A DNA stretch of 64,000 nucleotides from Hafnia alvei (GTDB lineage: Bacteria > Pseudomonadota > Gammaproteobacteria > Enterobacterales > Enterobacteriaceae), in assembly GCF_964063325.1 (NCBI RefSeq), contig NZ_OZ061315.1:2976001-3040000 (forward strand), in the 5' to 3' direction. Position 1 is the stretch's first letter. Each line of letters opens with the position of its first letter. Shown here piece by piece: positions 26,120-34,109 of the stretch. Under the pieces are notes generated by a model. The model was not told the DNA's origin. It did not search any database and saw only the letters and a list, made by a program, of their open reading frames with translations. Made by a program: the position numbers and the translations under genes.

Positions 26120-27856
26120 ATGAGTGCGCAACATGAAATCGTGCTCGACGGCGTAGAAAAACGTTTTGCGGGCATGGATCAACCGGCGGTCGCGAGTCTT
26201 TCCACGCGCATTGCCAGCGGCGCAGTAATGGGGCTGGTTGGCCCCGACGGCGCAGGTAAAACCACGCTGATCCGCATGCTGGCCGGTCTGCTAAAACCCA
26301 GCGCCGGCACAGTGAGCGTCGTGGGTTTAGACCCGCTCACGCAGGACAGCGAATTACACGCCATTTTGGGCTATATGCCGCAGAAATTTGGCCTGTATGA
26401 AGACCTCACCGTTATCGAAAACCTGACTCTGTATGCAGATTTACGCGGCGTCATCGGTGAGGAGCGGCGAAAAACCTTCGAGCGCCTGCTTAAATTTACT
26501 GATTTAACCCGTTTTACCGAGCGCTTGGCGGGTAAGCTGTCAGGCGGCATGAAGCAAAAGCTAGGATTAGCCTGTACGCTGGTCGGCGAGCCTAAGGTTT
26601 TATTGCTTGATGAGCCGGGCGTCGGCGTCGACCCTATTTCTCGTCGAGAGCTTTGGCGCATGGTGCACGAGCTGGCCGATGAAGGGATGCTGATCCTCTG
26701 GAGCACTTCCTATCTCGATGAGGCCGAACAGTGCCGTGAGGTTCTGCTGATGAACGAAGGCCAGCTGCTCTACAGCGGCGCGCCGCAGCAGCTTACCCAA
26801 CGTATGGCCGGGCGCACCATTTTGCTGCGGGCTAAAAATATCTCACATCGAAAATTACTTCAGCGCGCCATCTGCTTGCCCTCGGTCAGCGACGGCGTGA
26901 TCCAAGGCAAATATCTGCGTCTTATCCTGAAGGATAACGTCGATCACCACGCATTATTAAATGACTTAGACCAGCCTGACGCCGAACTGCTGGAAGCTGA
27001 ACCGCGCTTTGAAGATGCCTTTATCGATCTGTTAGGCGGCGGGCCGGATCATGAATCTGAACTGGCAAAAATAATGCCGCAGGTGAAAGTTGATCCCAGC
27101 GAAACCGTGATTGAAGCCCAGCAGCTCACCAAAAAATTTGGTGATTTCGCCGCCACCGATCACGTTGATTTTCAAGTTAAACGCGGCGAAATTTTTGGTT
27201 TACTGGGGCCAAACGGCGCGGGTAAATCCACCACCTTTAAAATGATGTGCGCCCTTCTCAAACCCACCAGCGGTAAAGCGCTGGTGTTGGGTATGGATCT
27301 GAAAACAGATTCAGGCCGGGCGCGCCAGCATCTGGGCTATATGGCGCAAAAATTCTCGCTGTATGGCAACCTTACGGTGGCGCAGAACCTGAAGTTTTTC
27401 TCCGGCGTTTACGGGCTGAAGGGGAAACAGCAAAAGGAAAAAATTGCTGGCATGGTCAACGCGTTTAACTTCACTCCCATTTTGAATCAGACCCCGGACT
27501 CTCTGCCACTCGGTTTTAAGCAGCGGCTGGCGCTGGCCTGTTCGCTGATGCATGAGCCCGACATTCTGTTTTTGGATGAGCCCACCTCGGGCGTCGATCC
27601 TCTCACCCGCCGAGAGTTTTGGCTGCACATCAACGGTATGGTTGATAAAGGCGTGACTGTGATGGTGACGACGCACTTTATGGATGAAGCGGAATACTGC
27701 GATCGCATCGGGTTAGTCTATCGCGGCAAAATCATTGCTGCCGGTTCTCCCGATCAGCTCAAACACAGCGTCGCCAGCGATGACAATCCCAATCCAACCA
27801 TGGAACAGGCTTTCATTGAACTGGTTCAGGGCTACGACAAGGAGCAGACGGCATGA
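26120..27856 (+). CDS. ybhF: tandem ATP-binding protein YbhF of the YbhFSR exporter
   Basis: This protein of about 578 residues has two ABC ATPase domains in one chain. Domain 1 has Walker A GPDGAGKTT, signature LSGGMKQK and Walker B VLLLDEPG. Domain 2 has GPNGAGKST, a degenerate signature LPLGFKQR and Walker B ILFLDEPT, with H-loop TTHFMDEAE. In E. coli YbhF powers YbhS/YbhR, an exporter reported to affect tetracycline-class drugs and Na+/Li+ efflux. AAGGGA lies seven bases before ATG 26120; in-frame ATG 26117 and GTG 26114 are alternatives. The stop overlaps the ybhS start in ATGA, indicating coupled translation. Confidence 0.94.
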   Translation: MSAQHEIVLDGVEKRFAGMDQPAVASLSTRIASGAVMGLVGPDGAGKTTLIRMLAGLLKPSAGTVSVVGLDPLTQDSELHAILGYMPQKFGLYEDLTVIENLTLYADLRGVIGEERRKTFERLLKFTDLTRFTERLAGKLSGGMKQKLGLACTLVGEPKVLLLDEPGVGVDPISRRELWRMVHELADEGMLILWSTSYLDEAEQCREVLLMNEGQLLYSGAPQQLTQRMAGRTILLRAKNISHRKLLQRAICLPSVSDGVIQGKYLRLILKDNVDHHALLNDLDQPDAELLEAEPRFEDAFIDLLGGGPDHESELAKIMPQVKVDPSETVIEAQQLTKKFGDFAATDHVDFQVKRGEIFGLLGPNGAGKSTTFKMMCALLKPTSGKALVLGMDLKTDSGRARQHLGYMAQKFSLYGNLTVAQNLKFFSGVYGLKGKQQKEKIAGMVNAFNFTPILNQTPDSLPLGFKQRLALACSLMHEPDILFLDEPTSGVDPLTRREFWLHINGMVDKGVTVMVTTHFMDEAEYCDRIGLVYRGKIIAAGSPDQLKHSVASDDNPNPTMEQAFIELVQGYDKEQTA

Positions 27857-28998
27857 GTGAAAGCGTCAACAGTATTCACTTTTCATGGCGGCGATTGCGC
27901 GCGCTGTGCCGCAAAGAAACGGCTCAGATCCTGCGCGATCCCAGCAGCGCGCTGATTGCGGTGGTGATCCCATTGCTATTGCTGTTTATTTTTGGCTATG
28001 GCATCAACCTCGACTCCAGCAAACTGCACGTGGGTATTTTGATGGAGCAGCAGTCAGAAGACGCCCGCGATCTGACCAATACATTTCTTGGCTCACCTTT
28101 TATCGCAGCCACGGTCAGCGACAATCGACAGGCGCTGATTAAGCAAATGCAGGCGGGTAAAATTCGTGGGCTAATCGTCATCCCCGTTGATTTCTCTGAA
28201 CAACTGGCGCGTCCGCAGGGAAAATCCCCTATTCAGGTGATTACCGACGGCAGTGAGCCAAATACGGCAAACTTTGTGCAAGGCTACGCGGAAGGCATTT
28301 GGCAGATATGGTTGCAGCAGCGCGCCGTTGATAACGGTGGAGAATTCAAGCCGCTTATCGACGTTCAGCTACGCTATTGGTTTAACCCTGCCGCTATCAG
28401 CCAGCACTTTATTATTCCTGGAGCGATAACCATTATTATGACGGTTATCGGCGCCATCCTGACATCGCTGGTCATTGCCCGCGAGTGGGAACGCGGCACC
28501 ATGGAAGCACTGCTGTCTACGCAGGTAACACGTACCGAATTACTGCTGTCAAAACTGCTGCCTTATTATGTACTGGGCCTGCTGGCCATGACGCTGTGCA
28601 TGGCGGTTGCCGTCTTTGTGATGGGGGTTCCTTACCGAGGATCGCTGCTGATTTTATTCGTGATGACCACGCTGTTTCTTGCCAGCACACTCGGGATGGG
28701 GCTGCTTATTTCAACGATTACTCGTAATCAGTTCAATGCCGCAATGGTGGCACTCAACGCGGGGTTTCTGCCTGCCGTTATGCTTTCTGGCTTCATTTTT
28801 GAAATTGACAGTATGCCCGCCATTGTTCAGGCCGTGACCTATGTGATCCCCGCCCGCTACTTTGTCAGCACCTTACAAACCCTATTTTTGGCCGGTAATA
28901 TCGGCAGCGTGCTGATGGTTAACCTGCTGTTTTTAATTATTTCTGCCGTAGTCTTTATCGGACTTACCGCGTGGAAAACCAAGCGCCGACTGGATTGA
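27853..28998 (+). CDS. ybhS: ABC-2 permease YbhS
   Basis: This is a 381-residue ABC-2-type membrane subunit. One N-terminal span (LIAVVIPLLLLFIFGYGINLD) is followed by a large periplasmic loop, then five spans starting at HFIIPGAITIIMTVIGAILTSLVI. The coupling helix motif REWERGTMEALL precedes the next span and is diagnostic. It pairs with YbhR to form the transmembrane channel energised by YbhF. It overlaps ybhF by four bases and is nine bases from ybhR. Confidence 0.94.
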   Translation: MSESVNSIHFSWRRLRALCRKETAQILRDPSSALIAVVIPLLLLFIFGYGINLDSSKLHVGILMEQQSEDARDLTNTFLGSPFIAATVSDNRQALIKQMQAGKIRGLIVIPVDFSEQLARPQGKSPIQVITDGSEPNTANFVQGYAEGIWQIWLQQRAVDNGGEFKPLIDVQLRYWFNPAAISQHFIIPGAITIIMTVIGAILTSLVIAREWERGTMEALLSTQVTRTELLLSKLLPYYVLGLLAMTLCMAVAVFVMGVPYRGSLLILFVMTTLFLASTLGMGLLISTITRNQFNAAMVALNAGFLPAVMLSGFIFEIDSMPAIVQAVTYVIPARYFVSTLQTLFLAGNIGSVLMVNLLFLIISAVVFIGLTAWKTKRRLD

Positions 28999-29007
28999 GG
29001 ATTTTTC

Positions 29008-30132
29008 ATGTTCTATAGGCTGTGGACATTAATCATTAAAGAACTTCAATCGCTGCTGCGCGATCCACAAACACGCGCCATTTTGATCATGCCGGTCATT
29101 TTGCAGGTGGTGCTGTTTCCTTTTGCCGCAACGTTGGATGTCACCAACGCCAGCATCGCGATCTATAGCGAGGATACCGGCCAGTCGTCGGTAGAACTCA
29201 CCCAGCGTTTTGCCAAAGCCGAAGCCTTTAGCAACGTGCTGCTCCTGCACAGCCCACAGGAGATCGCTCCAACCATTGATAACCGTAAAGCGCTGCTGCT
29301 GATCCGCTTCCCCGCCAATTTTTCGCGCGATATTTTGTCAGGCCATCAGGCACCGTTACAGATAATCTTGGATGGCCGTAGCTCCAACAGTGCACAAATC
29401 GCGGCAAACTATGTGCAGCAGATCGTCCGTGATTATCAACAAGAACTTGTCAGCGGACAGCCTGTATCCACTCACGATCTGGCCCAGAGAAACTCCGAGC
29501 TCGTCATACGCAACTGGTACAACCCAAATCTTGATTACAAATGGTTTGTGGTGCCGTCGCTGATTGCCATGATCACCACCATCGGCGTGTTAATCGTGAC
29601 GTCGCTGTCGGTGGCACGCGAGCGCGAGCAGGGAACGCTGGAGCAGCTGTTGGTTTCACCGCTGAATACTTGGCAAATATTCGTTGGGAAGGCGATTCCC
29701 GCCCTGATTGTCGCCACGTTTCAGGCCTCAGTGGTGTTGCTGATCGGGATTTTTGCCTACCAAATTCCGTTTGCCGGATCTCTTTTGCTGTTTTACTTCA
29801 CTATGCTGGTCTACGGGCTTTCGTTAGTGGGGTTTGGTCTGCTGATCTCTTCGCTGTGCTCAACGCAACAGCAGGCATTCATTGGCGTGTTTGTGTTTAT
29901 GATGCCCGCGATTTTGCTGTCCGGTTATGTATCGCCGGTAGAAAATATGCCGGTTTGGCTGCAAAATCTCACATGGATAAATCCAGTTCGGCACTTCACC
30001 GATATCACCAAAGAGCTTTATTTGAAGGACGTGAGCTTCGATATTATCTGGCATAGCCTGTGGCCACTTCTGGTGATTACCTTAACCACCGGCAGCGCCG
30101 CCTACGCAATGTTTAGACGTAAGATTGCATAG
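29008..30132 (+). CDS. ybhR: ABC-2 permease YbhR
   Basis: This is a 374-residue paralogue of YbhS with the same topology: one N-terminal span (RAILIMPVILQVVLFPFAATL), a periplasmic domain, then five spans from WFVVPSLIAMITTIGVLIVTSL. The coupling motif AREREQGTLEQLLVSPL and the highly conserved IGVFVFMMPAILLSGYVSPVENMPVWLQ region match E. coli YbhR very closely. It is the last gene of the cecR-ybhGFSR operon. No clear terminator follows before rcsD, 123 bases away. Confidence 0.94.
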   Translation: MFYRLWTLIIKELQSLLRDPQTRAILIMPVILQVVLFPFAATLDVTNASIAIYSEDTGQSSVELTQRFAKAEAFSNVLLLHSPQEIAPTIDNRKALLLIRFPANFSRDILSGHQAPLQIILDGRSSNSAQIAANYVQQIVRDYQQELVSGQPVSTHDLAQRNSELVIRNWYNPNLDYKWFVVPSLIAMITTIGVLIVTSLSVAREREQGTLEQLLVSPLNTWQIFVGKAIPALIVATFQASVVLLIGIFAYQIPFAGSLLLFYFTMLVYGLSLVGFGLLISSLCSTQQQAFIGVFVFMMPAILLSGYVSPVENMPVWLQNLTWINPVRHFTDITKELYLKDVSFDIIWHSLWPLLVITLTTGSAAYAMFRRKIA

Positions 30133-30189
30133 CGAACACTTAGACAACGCATAAGCAGCTTCAAGTATGAAGGGGATAAGGACTCTTGC

Positions 30190-30216
30190 TATACTGCGGC
30201 ATAGTCTTTGCCGCAG
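30190..30216 (+). promoter_or_regulatory. rcsD upstream -10 and palindrome
   Basis: A TATACT (30190-30195) that could be a -10 element overlaps a perfect inverted repeat CTGCGGCA-7 bases-TGCCGCAG (30194-30216), about 40 bases before the rcsD start. No good -35 accompanies it. The palindrome may be an operator or a 5' UTR hairpin. Confidence 0.4.
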
Positions 30217-30255
30217 ACGCAATGTCATCATCTTAGATAGGGTTAGATCAGCATC

Positions 30256-32961
30256 ATGTTAAGTCCGAAGGAATCATCCAATAGTGCCGATGCCTCTCTC
30301 TCTGGGATCACGCGCAGCTATATGCTGTTTATTTTCCTGCTGGTGCTGGCTAATTTGCTGTATGGCTATAACTATGTGAATGCCTATATCAACAGCAAGC
30401 AAACCATGTTGGCGACGGTTGCCGATCAGTTGCAAAAGCGTATCGAGACCTACCGTTTTGTGACCTATCAGGTGTATGACAACCTTTCGGCTTCTAATTC
30501 TGTGCAACTGCCCTCTCCGGTCAATGAGATTCGGTTACGCCCTGATATTTATCTATTGGAAAAGAGCCGCCATAAAACCGACGCCTTGATTTTTGGTCAG
30601 CATGACGCTAGCACCAGCGATTTAGCGCTGCGCATGTCAAACTATCTCGATATTTTGTGGGGCGCGGAAACTGACACCTATTCCATGTATTACCTGAACG
30701 GGCAGGATAACAGCCTGATCTTGGTCTCGACGATGCCGATGAAAGATCTGTCTGCACGTTATAAAGAGGGATATTTGGGTAACGTGGTCGAGTCTCGGAA
30801 AACCGAAATGCTGCAACAGTCTAACTCCTTAGACGAACGCGAAGGTTTCTCGGGATTGCGTAAATTCCGTTTCCTAAACTCCTACTATTTCACGTTGCGC
30901 ACCACCTTTAATAACCCCGGGCATTTAGCTACCGTCGTCGCTTTCGATCTACCTATTGGCGATATTTTACCGCGTGATTTGCCGGTTCAACGATTCCTGA
31001 TCACGGAAAATCCTGAATCACCGTCAGAATTAATGTCGCGTGAAGAACTGCCAGAGGCTTTCTCGACGCTAAGATGGCCGTGGTTAACGATCAGCGCCCC
31101 GCTGTATAACACACCGCTGAAGATCGATTTCAATATTCCGATGACAACGCTCACCGTGGATATGCTGAGGAATAATTTCTGGCTAGTGCTGATTAATTTA
31201 TTGGTGTTGGTGCTGTCATTCACCGGCTTTTATTTCGTGCGCCACCAATATATTCGTCCGGGAAAACGCATGGCTGCCCAGCTTAGCGCCCAGCAGGAAA
31301 TGAATCAGGAAATTATTACCCATCTGCCGATTGGCCTGCTGATTTATCGTTTTGACACCGATACCGTGGTTGCCAGCAACAAAATTGCCGATCACCTGTT
31401 GCCTCACCTTAGCCTGAGCAAAATTGCCAGCATGGCTCAAGAACATCAGGGCAGAATTCAGGCAACGGTCAACAATGAAATGTATGAAATCCAGATGGTG
31501 CGCAGCCAGCAGAATATTAAATCTGCCCTGTTCTTAATGCGCGATCTGGATAAAGAAATGATGGTCAGCAAAAAACTAAAACAGGCGCAGAGCGAATATG
31601 AGAAAAATCTGACCGCCCGTAAAATCATGACCACTAATTTAAGCCGCGAGCTTAATGCGCCGATGAGTAATATTCAGCAATTAGTTGCTGATATTCAAAA
31701 TAATAAAAATGATCCACGCCTGTTGGATTTACTGTGGGGCGAAACACGCCATGCGCAGGCTCTGATTGATGAAATTACGCTGCTGACCGAAATTGAGAAT
31801 CGGGACTGGCGTCCGATGACCGAAACATTCAACCTCAACAAACGCATCGATGAGTTGCTAAAGCGTAGTTTACCCGAGCTGCGTCGCAAGGGGCTAACGC
31901 TAATCAACCACACGGATATTGATCCAGATAAAGAGTTTATCGGTGATATTCGTTCGCTGGAACAAGTGCTTTCCATGCTGCTGCACTATTCCATCATTAC
32001 CACGGTGTATGGAAAAATCACCCTGAAGGTGACGCAGAAACCGGAGTCTCCTGACCATATTTGCTTTGAGCTCAGCGATACCGGCACCGGCGTATCCAAT
32101 AAAGAGATCAATGGATTACGCTATCCAAACCTCGGTGAGCCGCAAAGCGATCGCTTCGCTAGAGGGTCAGGAATGACCTACTATCTTTGCGCCCAGCTGT
32201 GTAAACGCATGAGCGGCAGATTGGATATCCAAAGCAAAGACGATATCGGAACGCGTTACAGCTTTAGCTGCATCATGCATCCCGTTGAGCATCCAGAAGA
32301 AGAGTCGGAAAAGCTGCTCGATGGGATCACCGCCTATCTGCAAATCACCTCCGATGAAATTCGTAGCCTGATCACGCATAAACTGGCTGCTTTTGGGGCC
32401 GCATCCATCATTGCCGACGGCCGCGATGCCAACGAAGAATATGATATTACGCTCACCGATGCGCCTGAAAGTGCGGAAGATTACACCCTGCTGTTAGTCT
32501 CCGATATTGACGGCTTTGAAGAGTACGCGCCGCATCGCATTAAGGCTAACTTTAACCTCACCGAGCCGCTCATTGACGCCATTTTGCTGTTGATTGAGCA
32601 ACAGATTGCGGTCACAGAATCGCCAATCGATGCGGAATATGCTGAAAATGCAGATCCTTCATCTGATAGCTCTCCTTTTAAATCAAAGGATTACTTTTCT
32701 CTGTTTGTGGAAACAGTACCGGAAGATGTACAGAAACTGTATACTGAAGCTGAACAGAGTGATTTATCCCCGCTTTCTCTGACTGCGCACCGACTTAAAG
32801 GTGTTTTTGCCATGCTTAATATTCCCACCGGCAAAACTCTATGTGAACAGTTAGAACTCGCCATTAAAGAAAGCGATGTAACAAATATAAAGATTTTGAT
32901 CAGTCAGATTGATACTTTTGTCAGCCGACTGCTTCTACTAGGTAGCCAACAACATGAATAA
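30256..32961 (+). CDS. rcsD: phosphotransfer protein RcsD
   Basis: This is a 901-residue inner membrane protein of the Rcs envelope-stress phosphorelay. Two membrane spans (YMLFIFLLVLANLLYGYNYV near residue 20 and NFWLVLINLLVLVLSFTGFYF near 310) flank a periplasmic domain. The cytoplasmic part has a degenerate histidine-kinase-like region (LSRELNAPMSNIQQL, where the phosphorylatable His is replaced). It ends with an HPt domain in which LTAHRLKGVF carries the phospho-accepting His at about residue 845. It passes phosphate between RcsC and RcsB. Length and sequence match E. coli RcsD. The last eight bases overlap rcsB. Confidence 0.95.
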   Translation: MLSPKESSNSADASLSGITRSYMLFIFLLVLANLLYGYNYVNAYINSKQTMLATVADQLQKRIETYRFVTYQVYDNLSASNSVQLPSPVNEIRLRPDIYLLEKSRHKTDALIFGQHDASTSDLALRMSNYLDILWGAETDTYSMYYLNGQDNSLILVSTMPMKDLSARYKEGYLGNVVESRKTEMLQQSNSLDEREGFSGLRKFRFLNSYYFTLRTTFNNPGHLATVVAFDLPIGDILPRDLPVQRFLITENPESPSELMSREELPEAFSTLRWPWLTISAPLYNTPLKIDFNIPMTTLTVDMLRNNFWLVLINLLVLVLSFTGFYFVRHQYIRPGKRMAAQLSAQQEMNQEIITHLPIGLLIYRFDTDTVVASNKIADHLLPHLSLSKIASMAQEHQGRIQATVNNEMYEIQMVRSQQNIKSALFLMRDLDKEMMVSKKLKQAQSEYEKNLTARKIMTTNLSRELNAPMSNIQQLVADIQNNKNDPRLLDLLWGETRHAQALIDEITLLTEIENRDWRPMTETFNLNKRIDELLKRSLPELRRKGLTLINHTDIDPDKEFIGDIRSLEQVLSMLLHYSIITTVYGKITLKVTQKPESPDHICFELSDTGTGVSNKEINGLRYPNLGEPQSDRFARGSGMTYYLCAQLCKRMSGRLDIQSKDDIGTRYSFSCIMHPVEHPEEESEKLLDGITAYLQITSDEIRSLITHKLAAFGAASIIADGRDANEEYDITLTDAPESAEDYTLLLVSDIDGFEEYAPHRIKANFNLTEPLIDAILLLIEQQIAVTESPIDAEYAENADPSSDSSPFKSKDYFSLFVETVPEDVQKLYTEAEQSDLSPLSLTAHRLKGVFAMLNIPTGKTLCEQLELAIKESDVTNIKILISQIDTFVSRLLLLGSQQHE

Positions 32962-33604
32962 CCTAAATGTAATTATTGCTGATGACCATCCAATTGTCCT
33001 ATTCGGTATTCGGAAGTCACTTGAACAAATCGAATGGGTTAACGTTGTCGGGGAATTTGAAGACTCAACGGCATTAATCAATAGCTTATCTAAGCTGGAT
33101 GCGAATGTACTGATCACCGATCTTTCCATGCCGGGCGACAAATACGGCGATGGCATTACCTTGATTAAATATATCAAGCGCCACTATCCGCACCTGTCCA
33201 TTATTGTTCTCACCATGAACAATAACCCTGCAATTTTAAGTGCGGTTCTGGAATTGGATATTGAAGGGATTGTTCTTAAGCAAGGCGCGCCAGCTGATTT
33301 ACCAAAAGCTCTGGCTGCATTGCAGAAAGGCAAGAAATTCACCCCAGAAAGCGTGTCCAAACTGCTGGAAAAAATTAGCGCGAGTGGCTATGGCGACAAA
33401 CGCTTGTCACCCAAAGAAAGCGAAGTATTGCGCTTATTTGCCGAAGGTTTCTTGGTAACAGAAATCGCCAAAAAGCTAAACCGCAGCATTAAAACTATCA
33501 GTAGCCAGAAGAAATCAGCCATGCTGAAACTGGGCGTCGATAATGATATTGCGCTGCTGAACTATCTTTCTTCCGTCAATATTATGTCGGTGGATAAAGA
33601 CTAA
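32954..33604 (+). CDS. rcsB: response regulator RcsB
   Basis: This is a 216-residue NarL-type regulator. The receiver domain has the acidic pair DD at residues 10-11 and the phospho-accepting Asp56 in ITDLSMPG. The C-terminal LuxR-type helix-turn-helix is LSPKESEVLRLFAEGFLVTE followed by IAKKLNRSIKTISSQKKSAM. RcsB activates capsule and stress genes and represses flagella, alone or with RcsA and other partners. Its ATG lies inside the end of rcsD, so translation is coupled. Downstream 33605-34109 is a non-coding repeat element, and rcsC is convergent beyond it. Confidence 0.97.
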   Translation: MNNLNVIIADDHPIVLFGIRKSLEQIEWVNVVGEFEDSTALINSLSKLDANVLITDLSMPGDKYGDGITLIKYIKRHYPHLSIIVLTMNNNPAILSAVLELDIEGIVLKQGAPADLPKALAALQKGKKFTPESVSKLLEKISASGYGDKRLSPKESEVLRLFAEGFLVTEIAKKLNRSIKTISSQKKSAMLKLGVDNDIALLNYLSSVNIMSVDKD

Positions 33605-33647
33605 GTTTAGACCGAGTCTCAATATGGCATTATGCCATGACGGTGTA

Positions 33648-34078
33648 AGGTTTCGTTCGCCAATCAGCAACGGCATTTGCCTATAAACTGAGTGAAGGCG
33701 ACCGATGAGGGTGGATCAGAGCGTCCACCCTTAACCCGCGCTCTTTTATCCGAGATGCAATCTCCGCTACGGTTTGGTATCGCCCATCCAGGGCGCCCCA
33801 AACTCCGGCACGTTGTTCTTCAGCCGAATAGAGGAATGTAGGCTAGGATTCGCCGACAGGGACGTCGGCGAAAGAACGGAGGAGCCAGGATGGCGATTGC
33901 CGTTCGTTCCGTTAAAGCCGGAATGACGACATTCGGGCACCTGCGAAGCAGGCTGAAGGACGGTGCCACGCTGGGGTGTCGGGGGGCAGCGACAGGCCCC
34001 CCGACTCGGACGCATGCGCGATGCATATGCAGATTTCGGTACTTTAGGCGTACGAAATATTACAGCGACACCTATAAA
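33648..34078. repeat. modular hairpin element, copy 3, between rcsB and rcsC
   Basis: The ~500 bases between the convergent rcsB and rcsC genes have no supportable gene. They begin with GGTTTCGTTCGCCAATCAGC, as in copy 4 (read in reverse near 41400). A stem GGGTGGA/TCCACCC (33709-33730) precedes a box CGCGCTCTTTTATCCG, a CGCCC-ATCCA-GGGCG hairpin, and a second stem TTCGCCGAC-AGGGAC-GTCGGCGAA (33849-33872). A further strong stem GTCGGGGGG/CCCCCCGAC follows near 33978-34005. The right end AATATTACAGCGACACC resembles a degraded 38-base unit. The element could also act as a transcription barrier for both genes. Confidence 0.75.
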
Positions 34079-34109
34079 CCTAGGCTGACAGAAACCTTAT
34101 ACCTCGCCA